Below the pieces are notes generated by a model. It saw nothing but the letters and a program-made list of their open reading frames with translations. It was not told the DNA's origin and ran no database searches. From Aliivibrio sp. EL58 (GTDB lineage Bacteria; Pseudomonadota; Gammaproteobacteria; Enterobacterales; Vibrionaceae), in NCBI RefSeq assembly GCF_900312675.1, contig NZ_OMPC01000004.1:173390-237389 (forward strand): a DNA stretch of 64,000 nt. The letters are read 5' to 3'. Position numbers and translations under genes: made by a program. This document shows, one piece after another, positions 8,173 through 18,268 of this stretch (the stretch's first letter is position 1; each line of letters begins with the position of its first letter).

Positions 8173-8473
8173 CTTAGTATGGTAATCTAGGTTCAGAACT
8201 ATAATACTTATGGGGTAGCGTCAACAGTTACCCCAACTTTATTAAAAAAATTGAAGATTTATTGATTTAGTTTAAGGTTTACAAAAAAAGTTTAATGTAT
8301 TCTTGAAAAATCGAACGGTTAGTCGCAATATGAATGCTTATAAGCTAGGTTTTATAATCATCCATATTGTTATTAATATTAGAGTGTACTATTTAACCTC
8401 TCTATGGGGATATGAGTAACTCAACTCATTATAAGTAGTACGTATTTTTTCTACTAAGAAAGGTAGGTATATC
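8173..8473. other. Intergenic region between the DUF3360 gene and pflB
   Basis: A hairpin TGGGGTA (8211-8217) / TACCCCA (8229-8235) followed by a short T-rich stretch could be a weak terminator. Closer to pflB are nested inverted repeats: GTACTA (8386-8391) / TAGTAC (8436-8441) enclosing ATGAGT (8412-8417) / ACTCAT (8424-8429). These would fold in the pflB leader. No ORF is supported here. I found no good FNR site. Confidence 0.5.
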
Positions 8474-10750
8474 ATGGCAGAGCAATTTGCTAAAGCTTGG
8501 ACAGGTTTTGCAGACGGTGAGTGGCAAAACGAAGTTAACGTTCGCGATTTCATCCAAAAGAACTATGCACCTTATGAAGGTGACGAAGAATTCCTAGTTT
8601 CTGAAGGTACTGAAGCAACTAACAAGCTTTGGGCTAAAGTAATGGAAGGCATCAAACAGGAAAACGCAACTCATGCACCTGTTGATTTTGATACCTCTCT
8701 TATCTCTACCATTACAGCCCATGACGCTGGATACATCAACAAAGACCTAGAAACAATCGTTGGTCTTCAAACTGATGCTCCTCTAAAACGTGCAATCATC
8801 CCTAACGGTGGCGTACGTATGGTTGAAGGTTCTTGTAAAGCATATGATCGTGAACTTGATCCTATGGTTTCAAAAATCTACTCTGAATACCGCAAAACAC
8901 ACAATGCTGGTGTTTTCGATATCTACACTAAAGACATTCTAAACTGTCGTAAATCAGGTGTTCTAACAGGTCTTCCTGATGCATACGGCCGTGGTCGTAT
9001 CATTGGTGATTACCGTCGTGTTGCACTTTACGGTATTGATTTCCTAATCAAAGACAAGCTAGCTCAATTCGCTTCTTTACAAGAACGTTTTGAAAAAGGC
9101 GAAGATCTAACAGCAACAATGCAACTTCGTGAAGAAATTGCTGAGCAACACCGTGCTCTAGGTCAAATCAAAGTTATGGCAGCTAAATACGGTTGTGATA
9201 TCTCTGAGCCAGCAACTACAGCTCAAGAAGCTATTCAGTGGACTTACTTCGGCTACCTAGCTGCTGTTAAATCTCAAAATGGTGCTGCAATGTCTCTAGG
9301 TCGTACTTCGACTTTCCTAGACATCTACATCCAACGTGATATCGAAGCGGGTCTTCTAACTGAAGAACAAGCTCAAGAAATGATCGATCACTTCGTAATG
9401 AAGCTACGTATGGTTCGTTTCCTACGTACTCCTGAATACGATGAATTGTTCTCTGGTGACCCAATCTGGGCTACAGAATCTATGGGTGGTATGGGTATTG
9501 ATGGTCGTACACTAGTTACACGTACTAACTTCCGTTTCCTAAACAGCCTTTACACTATGGGTCCTTCTCCAGAGCCAAACATCACGGTTCTTTGGTCTGA
9601 GCAACTGCCTGTAGGCTTCAAACGTTTCTGTGCAAAAGTATCTATCGATACTTCTTCTATCCAGTACGAAAATGATGACCTAATGCGTCCTGACCTAGGT
9701 TCTGACGATTACGCAATCGCTTGTTGTGTATCTCCAATGATCGTTGGTAAGCAAATGCAGTTCTTCGGTGCTCGTGCTAACCTTGCGAAAACAATGCTTT
9801 ACTCTATCAACGGCGGCGTTGATGAGAAGCTGAAAATCCAAGTTGGTCCTAAAGAAGCGCCAATGACAGATGAAGTTCTTGATTACGCTAAAGTAATGGA
9901 TCGTCTAGATCACTTCATGGATTGGTTAGCAACTCAATACGTTACAGCATTGAACTCTATCCACTACATGCACGACAAATACAGCTACGAAGCGTCTCTA
10001 ATGGCTCTTCATGACCGTGACGTTCGTCGTACAATGGCATGTGGTATTGCTGGTCTATCTGTTGCAGCCGATTCACTATCTGCAATCAAATACGCTACAG
10101 TTAAACCAATTCGTGACGAAGATGGCATCGCTATCGATTTCGACATCGAAGGTGATTACCCTAAATTTGGTAACAACGACGCTCGCGTTGATGATATCGC
10201 ATGTGAACTAGTTTCTACGTTCATGGGTAAAATCCGTAAGCTTACTATGTACCGTAATGCTATCCCTACTCAATCTATCCTTACTATTACATCTAACGTT
10301 GTATACGGTAAGAAAACTGGTAACACACCAGATGGTCGTCAAGCAGGTGCTCCTTTTGCTCCTGGTGCTAACCCAATGCACGGCCGTGATGAGAAAGGTG
10401 CTGTAGCATCACTAACATCAGTAGGTAAACTACCGTTTGCTGATGCACAAGATGGTATCTCTTACACATTCTCTATCGTTCCTAACGCACTAGGTAAAGA
10501 CGATGACAACCGTCGTTCTAACCTTGCTGGCCTAATGGATGGTTACTTCCACCACGAAGCTAACGTAGAGGGTGGTCAACACCTTAACGTAAACGTTCTT
10601 AACCGTGAAACTCTAGAAGACGCAGTTAAGCACCCAGAGAACTACCCACAACTGACTATCCGTGTATCGGGTTACGCTGTGCGTTTTAACTCTCTAACTA
10701 CTGAACAACAAAAAGACGTAATCGCACGTACTTTCACTGAAACTTTATAA
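8474..10750 (+). CDS. pflB: Pyruvate formate-lyase
   Basis: A glycyl-radical enzyme that converts pyruvate and CoA to acetyl-CoA and formate during anaerobic growth. Its 758 residues match E. coli PflB (760). The catalytic cysteine pair is C417-C418 in IACCVSPM, and the radical glycine is G733 in RVSGYAVRF near the C-terminus. The PFL-like domain fills most of the chain. AGAAAGG lies 9 nt before the ATG. The activase gene pflA follows 161 bp later, after a strong terminator, so the two are probably transcribed separately. Codon use looks biased as in a highly expressed gene (frequent GGT, CGT, CTA). Confidence 0.98.
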   Translation: MAEQFAKAWTGFADGEWQNEVNVRDFIQKNYAPYEGDEEFLVSEGTEATNKLWAKVMEGIKQENATHAPVDFDTSLISTITAHDAGYINKDLETIVGLQTDAPLKRAIIPNGGVRMVEGSCKAYDRELDPMVSKIYSEYRKTHNAGVFDIYTKDILNCRKSGVLTGLPDAYGRGRIIGDYRRVALYGIDFLIKDKLAQFASLQERFEKGEDLTATMQLREEIAEQHRALGQIKVMAAKYGCDISEPATTAQEAIQWTYFGYLAAVKSQNGAAMSLGRTSTFLDIYIQRDIEAGLLTEEQAQEMIDHFVMKLRMVRFLRTPEYDELFSGDPIWATESMGGMGIDGRTLVTRTNFRFLNSLYTMGPSPEPNITVLWSEQLPVGFKRFCAKVSIDTSSIQYENDDLMRPDLGSDDYAIACCVSPMIVGKQMQFFGARANLAKTMLYSINGGVDEKLKIQVGPKEAPMTDEVLDYAKVMDRLDHFMDWLATQYVTALNSIHYMHDKYSYEASLMALHDRDVRRTMACGIAGLSVAADSLSAIKYATVKPIRDEDGIAIDFDIEGDYPKFGNNDARVDDIACELVSTFMGKIRKLTMYRNAIPTQSILTITSNVVYGKKTGNTPDGRQAGAPFAPGANPMHGRDEKGAVASLTSVGKLPFADAQDGISYTFSIVPNALGKDDDNRRSNLAGLMDGYFHHEANVEGGQHLNVNVLNRETLEDAVKHPENYPQLTIRVSGYAVRFNSLTTEQQKDVIARTFTETL

Positions 10751-10773
10751 TTTCAGCGTTAATTAAGTAGCAT

Positions 10774-10804
10774 TAAGCCCTGCCATTTTGGTGGGGCTTT
10801 TTTA
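10774..10804 (+). terminator. Terminator after pflB
   Basis: AAGCCCTGCCA pairs with TGGTGGGGCTT (with a T-G/G-T-rich middle) and six or more T residues follow. It lies between pflB and pflA. Confidence 0.88.
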
Positions 10805-10911
10805 TTTCCACTTTCCTCATAATTCCCCCTATTTCTCTCTGGTTTACCCTACTTAATTAGCCCAAAGTGTAATAAAATGACTACATAATTATAGTTCGGA
10901 GAAATGTCGTC

Positions 10912-11649
10912 ATGTCTGTAGGTCGTATTCACTCTTTTGAATCTTGTGGTACCGTTGATGGTCCAGGTATTCGCTTTATCATCTTTTTACAAGGCTGCTT
11001 AATGCGTTGTATGTATTGTCATAACCGCGATACTTGGGATACCCATGAAGGTAAAGAAGTTACCGTAACTGAATTAATTGAAGAAGCTAAAAGCTACCGC
11101 CACTTCATGAAAGCGTCTGGCGGCGGTATTACTTGTTCTGGTGGCGAAGCGATGCTTCAACCTGAATTTGTTCGTGATTTCTTCCGTGCAGCACAAGCTG
11201 AAGGCATGCATACTTGTCTAGACACAAATGGCTATATTCGTAAGCACACCGATGTAATCGATGAAGTATTAGAAGTATCTGATCTTGTTATGCTTGACCT
11301 TAAACAGATGAAAGATGACGTGCATAAAGAACTAATTGGTGTATCGAATACTCGAGTTCTAGATTTTGCGCGTTATTTGCATAAAGTTGGCCAGAAAACA
11401 TGGATCCGCTACGTTATTGTTCCTGGCTATACTGACGATGAAGAATCAGCACACCTACTTGGTGAATTCATTAAAGACATGGATAATATCGAGAAAATTG
11501 AACTACTTCCTTACCACCAATTAGGTGCGCATAAATGGGAAGCGATGGGACTTGAATACCCTCTTGATGGAGTAAACCCTCCTTCTAAAGAAACCATGGA
11601 AAAAATGGTAGAGATCCTGAGCCAATACCATAACAACGTGAAATTCTAA
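10912..11649 (+). CDS. pflA: Pyruvate formate-lyase activating enzyme
   Basis: A radical SAM enzyme that installs the glycyl radical on PflB. The [4Fe-4S]-binding CxxxCxxC is at C29, C33 and C36 ([11 protein letters not shown]). The SAM-contacting GGE-type motif appears as [11 protein letters not shown] near residues 77-87. Its 245 residues equal the E. coli length within one. GGAG lies about 10 nt before the ATG. Placement right after pflB matches the usual pairing. Confidence 0.97.
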   Translation: MSVGRIHSFESCGTVDGPGIRFIIFLQGCLMRCMYCHNRDTWDTHEGKEVTVTELIEEAKSYRHFMKASGGGITCSGGEAMLQPEFVRDFFRAAQAEGMHTCLDTNGYIRKHTDVIDEVLEVSDLVMLDLKQMKDDVHKELIGVSNTRVLDFARYLHKVGQKTWIRYVIVPGYTDDEESAHLLGEFIKDMDNIEKIELLPYHQLGAHKWEAMGLEYPLDGVNPPSKETMEKMVEILSQYHNNVKF

Positions 11650-11677
11650 GCTCGAACTTCACCCTAAATTTATTCTA

Positions 11678-11705
11678 AATGCCCGACTATCGGGCATTTT
11701 TATTG
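11678..11705 (+). terminator. Terminator after pflA
   Basis: AAATGCCCGA / TCGGGCATTT with a 4-nt loop, followed by T residues. It lies just before the roxA ribosome-binding region. Confidence 0.85.
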
Positions 11706-11715
11706 GAAAATAATC

Positions 11716-12885
11716 ATGTATCAATTAAGCTTTTCACTACAAGAGTTTCTCTCAGAATATTGGCAGAAAAAACCCGTTATCATCAAAGGTGGTTTTGAAA
11801 ACTTTCAAGATCCAGTAACGCCTGAAGAGTTAGCCGGTTTAACACTAGAAAATGACGTAGATTCTCGCTTTGTTTCTAACTTAAACAACGAATGGAAAGC
11901 AGAACACGGTCCATTAAGCGAAGAACTATTCGATACGCTGGGTGAAACCAATTGGTCTATTATCGTTCAAGCCGCGAACCATTGGCACGAAGGTGCTGCT
12001 GAGCTATTTAAACCATTCAAACAAATGCCGAACTGGTTATTTGATGACATCATGATCAGCTATTCTGTGCCAGATGGTGGCGTTGGTCCACACATTGATC
12101 AATACGATGTTTTCATTATTCAGGGCCAAGGTAAGCGTCACTGGCGTGTGGGTGATATCGGTGAATATCAAGAAGAGCACCGCCATAGTGCATTAAAGCA
12201 AATCACTGGGTTTGATCCTATTATCGATCAAATCTTAGAACCTGGTGACATTCTTTATATTCCACCAGGCTTCCCACATGACGGCTATGCATTAGAACCA
12301 TCAATGAGTTATTCTGCGGGCTTCCGTTCTCCAAAAGAACAAGAGCTAGTGAGTAATTTTGCGGATTTCATTATTGAAAATGAAAAAAGTGATGTGCATT
12401 ACCACAATCCAGAGCTTAAAGCGCAAACTCACGGAACAGAGATTACAACGCAAAGCTTTGAAGGCTTAAAAACCATGATGTTAAATGCCATGTCTGATGA
12501 ACAGAGCCTTAAACAATTTATGGGTGAATATTTAAGTAACTCTCGCCATCATTTAAATATCCTTCCTGATTCTGAAAAATGGACAACTGAAGAGTTACTT
12601 GGTTACTTACAATCAGGTCAAGCTCTGATCAAAGTTGCAGGTCTTCGTGCTTTCTATCATGAAACAGAAGCTTGTGAAGATAACATGACGCTTTATGTTG
12701 ATGGCGAAAGCTATGTTTTCCCACTAGCTGTAAAAAATGATGTCATTGCTCTATGTGAAACATCAGAATTTACACTGCTTGATATTGAGAATTTACTGCA
12801 AGATCCACACTCAGTATCTAACTTACTGCAGTTTGTTAATATAGGCTACTGGTTCGTAGAATCAGAAGAAGAAGACGAAGAATAG
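11716..12885 (+). CDS. roxA: 50S ribosomal protein L16 arginine hydroxylase
   Basis: A cupin-fold Fe(II)/2-oxoglutarate oxygenase of the YcfD group, which hydroxylates an arginine of ribosomal protein L16. The iron triad is H126 and D128 in GPHIDQYDVF, and H188 in PPGFPHDG. The N-terminal half is the JmjC-like cupin domain and the C-terminal part is the dimerisation and winged-helix region. Its 389 residues are close to YcfD (373). It begins only about 10 bp after the pflA terminator. It could be co-transcribed by read-through, but its function is unrelated to PFL. Confidence 0.92.
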   Translation: MYQLSFSLQEFLSEYWQKKPVIIKGGFENFQDPVTPEELAGLTLENDVDSRFVSNLNNEWKAEHGPLSEELFDTLGETNWSIIVQAANHWHEGAAELFKPFKQMPNWLFDDIMISYSVPDGGVGPHIDQYDVFIIQGQGKRHWRVGDIGEYQEEHRHSALKQITGFDPIIDQILEPGDILYIPPGFPHDGYALEPSMSYSAGFRSPKEQELVSNFADFIIENEKSDVHYHNPELKAQTHGTEITTQSFEGLKTMMLNAMSDEQSLKQFMGEYLSNSRHHLNILPDSEKWTTEELLGYLQSGQALIKVAGLRAFYHETEACEDNMTLYVDGESYVFPLAVKNDVIALCETSEFTLLDIENLLQDPHSVSNLLQFVNIGYWFVESEEEDEE

Positions 12886-12941
12886 CAATCACTATACTAA
12901 TCTGATTTTTTACCAATGTAATTAATTGTACAGATTAAACA

Positions 12942-12980
12942 ACAACGCCCATGAGTTTAACTTCATGGGCGTTTTTATTT
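12942..12980 (-). terminator. Terminator between roxA and the chemoreceptor gene
   Basis: AACGCCCATGA / TCATGGGCGTT forms a strong stem with T-rich sequence on the plus-strand side. It lies between convergent genes. The plus-strand U-run is clear, whereas the minus-strand side has only a short A-rich tract. It may serve both roxA and the minus-strand receptor gene. Confidence 0.7.
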
Positions 12981-12995
12981 TCATAGCACAAAGCC

Positions 12996-15131
12996 TTAGA
13001 CTTTAAACTGTGACATCAGCTCTTTTTGTTGCGTAGATAAAGAAGACAGTTCTAAACCAACCTCTTCACCTAAGTTCGCTTGCTCTAGCATCTTTTGGCT
13101 TGAATCTCTGATATTACTGACACTTTGATTAACTTCATTGGATACCGCTTGTTGCTCTTCTGCTGCTCTTACAATTTGCATATTCATGTCTTGTATCGTT
13201 ACCACCGCATCACTGATTTGCTGCAAACTTTCTACTGATAATTTAATAGTTGATGCACCATCTAGCGCTATCGTATTTCCTTCGGTTATTGCAGAAACGA
13301 CTGATTTAGTTCCTGATTGCAACTGCTCAATAACCGTACGGATCTCATCAACAGAATCCCCAGTACGACTTGCAAGTTGACGAACTTCGTCAGCCACAAC
13401 AGCAAAACCTAGCCCTTGATCACCTGCTCGTGCTGCTTCAATAGCTGCATTCAATGCTAATAAATTTGTTTGCTCTGAAATACCTTCGATAACCGATAAA
13501 ATCGTCGTAATATTAATGCTATTACTTTCTAATTCTTGGGCTACGGGAACCGCTTTTTCCATATTAGCGACTAAAGATTGGATCACAGATTCAGTTGTGA
13601 GTATTAACTCTTTTCCTTGGTTTGATGCTGATTCTGCTTGTTTAGCCGCATCAGCTGCTAATGTAGAGTGATCAACCACTAAGCTTGCTGTTTGAGTTAA
13701 CTCCTCAACAGCAGTTGCAACCATATCAACTTCTTTAAATTGAACATCACTACCTTCTTTAGACTCACTTGCAATAACACTCGATCGCGCAGCAACATTA
13801 GATAGCTCATCACTACTTTGAGCGACATCTTTAATTGTAAATTGCAGTTTTTCTAAGAAAGCATTAAACCAATGTGCCAGTTGCCCTACTTCATCTTTAC
13901 TCTGTATAACCAAACGTTGGGTTAAATCCCCTTCACCAGAAGCAATATCTTTTAAGCGTGCCGCGACTAATGAGATAGGTCTAATAATCTGCTTTGTTGC
14001 AAACCATAAAGCCATCAAAACTAAAAAGGTCAATCCTAGGCCAACACCAACCTGCATAAATAAAAATTCATTACCTTGTTCTATAAGCAATTGATCTAAT
14101 TTTTTAGCATCAGAGAAAACAGTTTTTCTATCAACTTCAATAATTACTCCCCAATTTTGCGATTTTAAATTAATAGGTACAAAGACAAATAATTTATCCT
14201 GGCTATCCGACCATATTAATTGTGTCGTCCCTTGGGAGACCCAAGAAGGCACAGAGGATAATGTACGATTGTAAGATCCAAGACTCTGACCAAAGGCTGC
14301 CTCTTTCTGATCAGATAAGATGAGTTGCCCTTTTCCGTTAACCACATAGATCGCCCCTTCACCATTAAATATCGCTTTATCGGCTTGAGTAATTAATCCC
14401 GATAATCGGGCAATATCAAGATCAATACCAACCATACCGATAATTTCATTCTCTTTTATTAATGGCGCAGTAATAGAACTAATTAATCTTGTTACGCCAT
14501 CGCTGTCGTAATAATAAGGGTCCATAATACATAATCGGTTTTCTTTTAAACTACAGGTAAACCAATAATTCGCAGCATCACCATTAGATTTTTCAGCTGT
14601 ATTAGCTAACTCTTTCTCTGAAAATACACGCATTTGAGCGTTATCAGAGACCGATTTAAACCAGTAAGGAGCAAAGCGCCCTACTTTATTTGAACTCGCA
14701 TAAGCAGCATCATGATAGTTAAAATCTTCTCCATCTAACATGTCAGGTAAATAAATATTGTAAGTACCGTAAATATTAGAATATTGCTCCACAGGCCTCT
14801 TCATCATCTCACTTAAAGATTGGCGTAAATCACTACTATCCATAAAAGTATCTTCTGCACTCTTTTGAAAAAACAGCGCACTTTCAGCAAGCATCTCTGC
14901 TCGATAAATAGCCTCATCTAAGTAAGTCTGTATTTGCTTCGATTGATTTTTTGCTTCTGCCATTAATAACGTTTGAGTTTGTTGAATAACAGAATCTGAT
15001 GTTTGTTTTTGAACGATCTTCTGATTCTCAATCGAAGAATAGATTGAGAAACCAATCAATGATGATGCGAGCGTAAAAAGTCCAATTGCGGCAGCAATGG
15101 TTATCTTCCACTGAAGGGATAACGAATGCAT
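12996..15131 (-). CDS. Methyl-accepting chemotaxis protein with dCache-type sensor
   Basis: A 711-residue transmembrane chemoreceptor. TM1 is about residues 8-31. A roughly 320-residue periplasmic region of double-Cache type follows, then TM2 at about 357-379, HAMP at about 380-432, and the cytoplasmic coiled coil with hairpin tip [21 protein letters not shown]. There is no C-terminal NWETF-like pentapeptide; the protein ends in MSQFKV. It lies downstream of the opp operon on the same strand, but a strong terminator separates them. The ligand is unknown; a small amino-acid-like molecule is the usual guess for this sensor type. Confidence 0.9.
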   Translation of the reverse strand: MHSLSLQWKITIAAAIGLFTLASSLIGFSIYSSIENQKIVQKQTSDSVIQQTQTLLMAEAKNQSKQIQTYLDEAIYRAEMLAESALFFQKSAEDTFMDSSDLRQSLSEMMKRPVEQYSNIYGTYNIYLPDMLDGEDFNYHDAAYASSNKVGRFAPYWFKSVSDNAQMRVFSEKELANTAEKSNGDAANYWFTCSLKENRLCIMDPYYYDSDGVTRLISSITAPLIKENEIIGMVGIDLDIARLSGLITQADKAIFNGEGAIYVVNGKGQLILSDQKEAAFGQSLGSYNRTLSSVPSWVSQGTTQLIWSDSQDKLFVFVPINLKSQNWGVIIEVDRKTVFSDAKKLDQLLIEQGNEFLFMQVGVGLGLTFLVLMALWFATKQIIRPISLVAARLKDIASGEGDLTQRLVIQSKDEVGQLAHWFNAFLEKLQFTIKDVAQSSDELSNVAARSSVIASESKEGSDVQFKEVDMVATAVEELTQTASLVVDHSTLAADAAKQAESASNQGKELILTTESVIQSLVANMEKAVPVAQELESNSINITTILSVIEGISEQTNLLALNAAIEAARAGDQGLGFAVVADEVRQLASRTGDSVDEIRTVIEQLQSGTKSVVSAITEGNTIALDGASTIKLSVESLQQISDAVVTIQDMNMQIVRAAEEQQAVSNEVNQSVSNIRDSSQKMLEQANLGEEVGLELSSLSTQQKELMSQFKV

Positions 15132-15225
15132 ATAATATCCTTTTAATATGAGTTCATTTTTATATCGGCATCAATTAAATAACATTTAACCAATTTTATA
15201 CATTTATAACATTTGAATTTTAAAT

Positions 15226-15262
15226 ATAAAAAAAGCGCGATATAAATTGACTATCGCGCTCA
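15226..15262 (-). terminator. Terminator of the opp operon
   Basis: AGCGCGATA (15234-15242) / TATCGCGCT (15252-15260), with an A-run on the left that is a U-run for minus-strand transcripts. It is about 80 bp beyond the oppF stop. A second small hairpin, AGCCTG / CAGGCT, lies next to it at 15262-15276. Confidence 0.88.
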
Positions 15263-15340
15263 AGCCTGTCACAGGCTGAATACATCTAAACTGTAAATAA
15301 ACCACCACAATCAATCTTGATAATAGTGGTTATTTTTATA

Positions 15341-16336
15341 TTAAATATCGGTTACTGCCAAACAAGAAACAGCATGTACATCTGTTCCTTTTAGCTCTGG
15401 CCTTGTTTGTGCACACGCTTCAGTTGCTTGTGGACAGCGAGTACGGAATACACAACCAGATGGTGGATTAATAGGTGAAGGTAAATCACCTTCTAGCATC
15501 TCAATCACTTTTGCTCTCTCAAGCTTTGGATCTGGAATTGGAACCGCAGACATTAGTGCTTTAGTGTATGGGTGCTTAGGATCACTAAACAACGCATCAG
15601 ACTCGCCAAGTTCAACCTCATTACCCAAATACATAACCAGTACGCGATCAGAGATGTGTTTTACTACTGATAAATCATGGGCAATAAATACTAAACTTAG
15701 ACCAAGCTCTTTTTGCAGTTCTTTCAGTAGGTTTACTACTTGTGCTTGGATCGATACATCAAGAGCTGATACTGGCTCATCACAAATGATCATTTTTGGT
15801 TTTAAGATAAGCGCTCGAGCAATACCGATACGCTGACACTGCCCACCAGAAAATTCATGAGGATAGCGGTTAATTACGTTAGGCAATAAGCCTACCTTCG
15901 CCATCATCTCTTTTACTCTATCTTTCACTTCTTCTTTCGTTAACTTCGAGTAAAAGGTTTGCAGTGGCTCAGCAATGATATCGCCAACTGTCATACGTGG
16001 GTTAAGAGATGCCAATGGATCTTGGAAGATCATTTGGATCTCTTTACGCTTCTGACGTAGAGGCTCATCTTCCAGCTTAGTTAGATCTTGCCCTAACCAA
16101 ACCACTTCACCCTCTGTTGCTTCTACTAAACCAATAATGGCACGAGCAAATGTTGATTTACCACAGCCAGATTCACCTACAACCCCCAGAGTTTCGCCTT
16201 CATATAAACGAACGTTAACCCCATCTACGGCTTTCAAATTTGCAGGTTTCGCCCAAGGCCATACTGACTTTGATGGAATGCTAAAGTGAACTTTTAAGTT
16301 CTTTATATCTAGTATTAATTTTTTATCTGCTGACAT
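15341..16336 (-). CDS. oppF: Oligopeptide ABC transporter ATP-binding protein OppF
   Basis: One of two ATPases powering the oligopeptide importer. It shows Walker A GESGCGKST, the Q-loop MIFQDPLASLNPRM, the signature FSGGQCQR, Walker B MIICDEP, and the C-terminal oligo_HPY cysteine-rich segment (CVFRTRCPQATEAC). The start is placed at the ATG whose A overlaps the oppD stop (TAATG), with GGAG 8 nt upstream. A GTG two codons earlier is only 2 nt from that GGAG. This gives 331 residues, close to E. coli OppF (334). It is last in oppABCDF, translationally coupled to oppD. Confidence 0.95.
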   Translation of the reverse strand: MSADKKLILDIKNLKVHFSIPSKSVWPWAKPANLKAVDGVNVRLYEGETLGVVGESGCGKSTFARAIIGLVEATEGEVVWLGQDLTKLEDEPLRQKRKEIQMIFQDPLASLNPRMTVGDIIAEPLQTFYSKLTKEEVKDRVKEMMAKVGLLPNVINRYPHEFSGGQCQRIGIARALILKPKMIICDEPVSALDVSIQAQVVNLLKELQKELGLSLVFIAHDLSVVKHISDRVLVMYLGNEVELGESDALFSDPKHPYTKALMSAVPIPDPKLERAKVIEMLEGDLPSPINPPSGCVFRTRCPQATEACAQTRPELKGTDVHAVSCLAVTDI

Positions 16337-17301
16337 TACCACGTCTCCTGATCAGAAAAACAAGCACGTAAACGACCAGCTGCAAATGGTTGCAGGATCG
16401 GAGCTTCTTGCTTACAACGGTCCATTACACGATGGCAACGCTCTTGATAAGGGCAACCTGTAGGTAAACGAAGTAAGTTTGGTGGATTACCAGGGATAGT
16501 TGGTAAAATCTCACCTTCTTGATCTAAACGAGGAATAGCTTTTAACAGACCTTCTGCGTATGGGTGGCTTGGTTCATAGAAAATTTCATTCACTGAGCCA
16601 TATTCCATTGTACGACCTGCGTACATCACCAATACTTTATCACACGAGCCTGCAACCACACCCAAGTCATGGGTAATCATAATAATAGCGGTATTAAATT
16701 CACTTTTTAGTTCATTCAATAGCTGCATGATTTGTGCTTGGATAGTTACATCTAGTGCTGTTGTTGGTTCATCCGCAATAAGTAGCTTAGGACGACATAA
16801 TAATGCCATCGCAATCATTACACGTTGACGCATACCACCTGAAAACTCATGAGGGTACATAGTAATACGTTTACGAGCTTCTGGTATTTTAACCGCTTCT
16901 AGCATGCGAACTGATTCTTCAAACGCTTCCGCTTTACCCATGCCTTTATGCAGCATTAATACTTCCATTAGCTGCTCGCTAACTTTCATGTATGGGTTAA
17001 GTGATGTCATAGGATCTTGAAAAATCATCGCCATTTGCTCAGCACGAATGCTGTTTAACTCTTTTTCAGGAAGGTTAAGAATTTCTTTCCCTTCAAATTT
17101 TGCACTACCAGTAATGATACCGTTTTTAGCCAAAAGGCCCATTAATGCAAATACAGTCTGTGATTTACCAGAACCAGATTCGCCTACGATACCCAATGTC
17201 TCACCTTGTTGTAGTGAGAAGTTTAAGTCATTTACTGCGGTTACGTTGCCATCTTGAGTTGTAAACTCTACACGCAGATCTTTTACATCTAATAAACTCA
17301 T
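16336..17301 (-). CDS. oppD: Oligopeptide ABC transporter ATP-binding protein OppD
   Basis: The second ATPase of the oligopeptide importer, pairing with OppF. Walker A is GESGSGKSQ near residues 38-46, followed by MIFQDPMTSLNPYM, the signature FSGGMRQRVMIAMAL, Walker B LLIADEPTTALD and the switch His in MITHDLGV. The C-terminal oligo_HPY domain has CPYQERCHRVMDRC, cysteines that bind an iron-sulfur cluster in related proteins. The 321 residues are typical. The stop overlaps the oppF start by one base, which indicates coupled translation. Confidence 0.95.
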   Translation of the reverse strand: MSLLDVKDLRVEFTTQDGNVTAVNDLNFSLQQGETLGIVGESGSGKSQTVFALMGLLAKNGIITGSAKFEGKEILNLPEKELNSIRAEQMAMIFQDPMTSLNPYMKVSEQLMEVLMLHKGMGKAEAFEESVRMLEAVKIPEARKRITMYPHEFSGGMRQRVMIAMALLCRPKLLIADEPTTALDVTIQAQIMQLLNELKSEFNTAIIMITHDLGVVAGSCDKVLVMYAGRTMEYGSVNEIFYEPSHPYAEGLLKAIPRLDQEGEILPTIPGNPPNLLRLPTGCPYQERCHRVMDRCKQEAPILQPFAAGRLRACFSDQETW

Positions 17302-17351
17302 AATTCTTTCCTGCTCAAATTTGTTTAATAACTAACTGTCCATACAGAGGG

Positions 17352-18254
17352 TTATCTGTCTTTTGGATCCAGCGCATCACGTAAACCATCACCTACATAG
17401 TTAAAGCAGAATAAGGTAACAACCATAAATAAAGCTGGGAAAGTTAACTGCCAAATCGCCACTTCCATTGTTTGAGCACCTTCTTGAAGCAAAGCACCCC
17501 AACTTGTCATTGGCTCTTGAACACCAAGACCTAGGAAAGATAGGAAAGATTCCGTTAAGATCATGCTTGGGATCAGTAGTGTTGAGTAAACAGCAACAAT
17601 ACCTAATACGTTTGGAACGATATGGCGAGTGATGATACCCCACTTGCTCACACCACAAACGTGGGCTGCTTCAATAAATTCTTTACTACGCAAACTAAGC
17701 GTTTGACCACGTACAATACGAGCCATATCTAGCCAAGCTATCGCACCAATAGCAACAAAGATAAGTACAATATTACGACCAAAGAAAGTCACTAGTACGA
17801 TTACTAGGAACATAAATGGAACCGCATATAAAATTTCAATGAAACGCATCATGATTCGGTCAACTTTACCGCCAACAAACCCTGATGTGGCACCATAAAG
17901 AGTACCAATAAGTACCGCAACTAATGCGCCTAAGATACCTACCATTAATGAGATACGGCCACCAACTAGAGTACGAACAAATAAGTCACGACCTAAACTA
18001 TCCGTACCAAAAAGGTGAGCAGCACTTGGAGCTTCGTGCAGTGCATACCAATCCGTATCATCATAAGCGTACTGACTGAACATTGGTAAGAAGATTACCG
18101 CTAGTGTCATTACTGTAAGTACACAAAGGCTGATCATTGCTGCTTTGTTTCGCATGAAACGTAGGCGAGCATCCTGCCATAAACTACGACCTTCAATCTC
18201 AAGATTTTCTGAGAAAGATTCGATCGCTTCTAAATTTTCTTTTTTAGTTAACAT
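17352..18254 (-). CDS. oppC: Oligopeptide ABC transporter permease OppC
   Basis: An inner-membrane permease of the oligopeptide importer. Its 300 residues compare with 302 in E. coli OppC. After about 35 cytoplasmic residues there is TM1, then a periplasmic segment with HLFGTDSLGRDLFVR, a motif characteristic of DppC/OppC, and five more membrane segments. The EAA loop containing EFIEAAHVCGVSKWGIITRH contacts the ATPases. It starts 14 bp after oppB ends. OppB is expected to be its heterodimer partner. Confidence 0.95.
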   Translation of the reverse strand: MLTKKENLEAIESFSENLEIEGRSLWQDARLRFMRNKAAMISLCVLTVMTLAVIFLPMFSQYAYDDTDWYALHEAPSAAHLFGTDSLGRDLFVRTLVGGRISLMVGILGALVAVLIGTLYGATSGFVGGKVDRIMMRFIEILYAVPFMFLVIVLVTFFGRNIVLIFVAIGAIAWLDMARIVRGQTLSLRSKEFIEAAHVCGVSKWGIITRHIVPNVLGIVAVYSTLLIPSMILTESFLSFLGLGVQEPMTSWGALLQEGAQTMEVAIWQLTFPALFMVVTLFCFNYVGDGLRDALDPKDR

Positions 18255-18268
18255 ACGTCCGTCCCCTA

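Noticed and set aside
8248-8290. Possible FNR site directly upstream of pflB (TTGAT half-site)
   Set aside because: The partner half has at least two mismatches to ATCAA, and the surrounding DNA is too AT-rich to judge.
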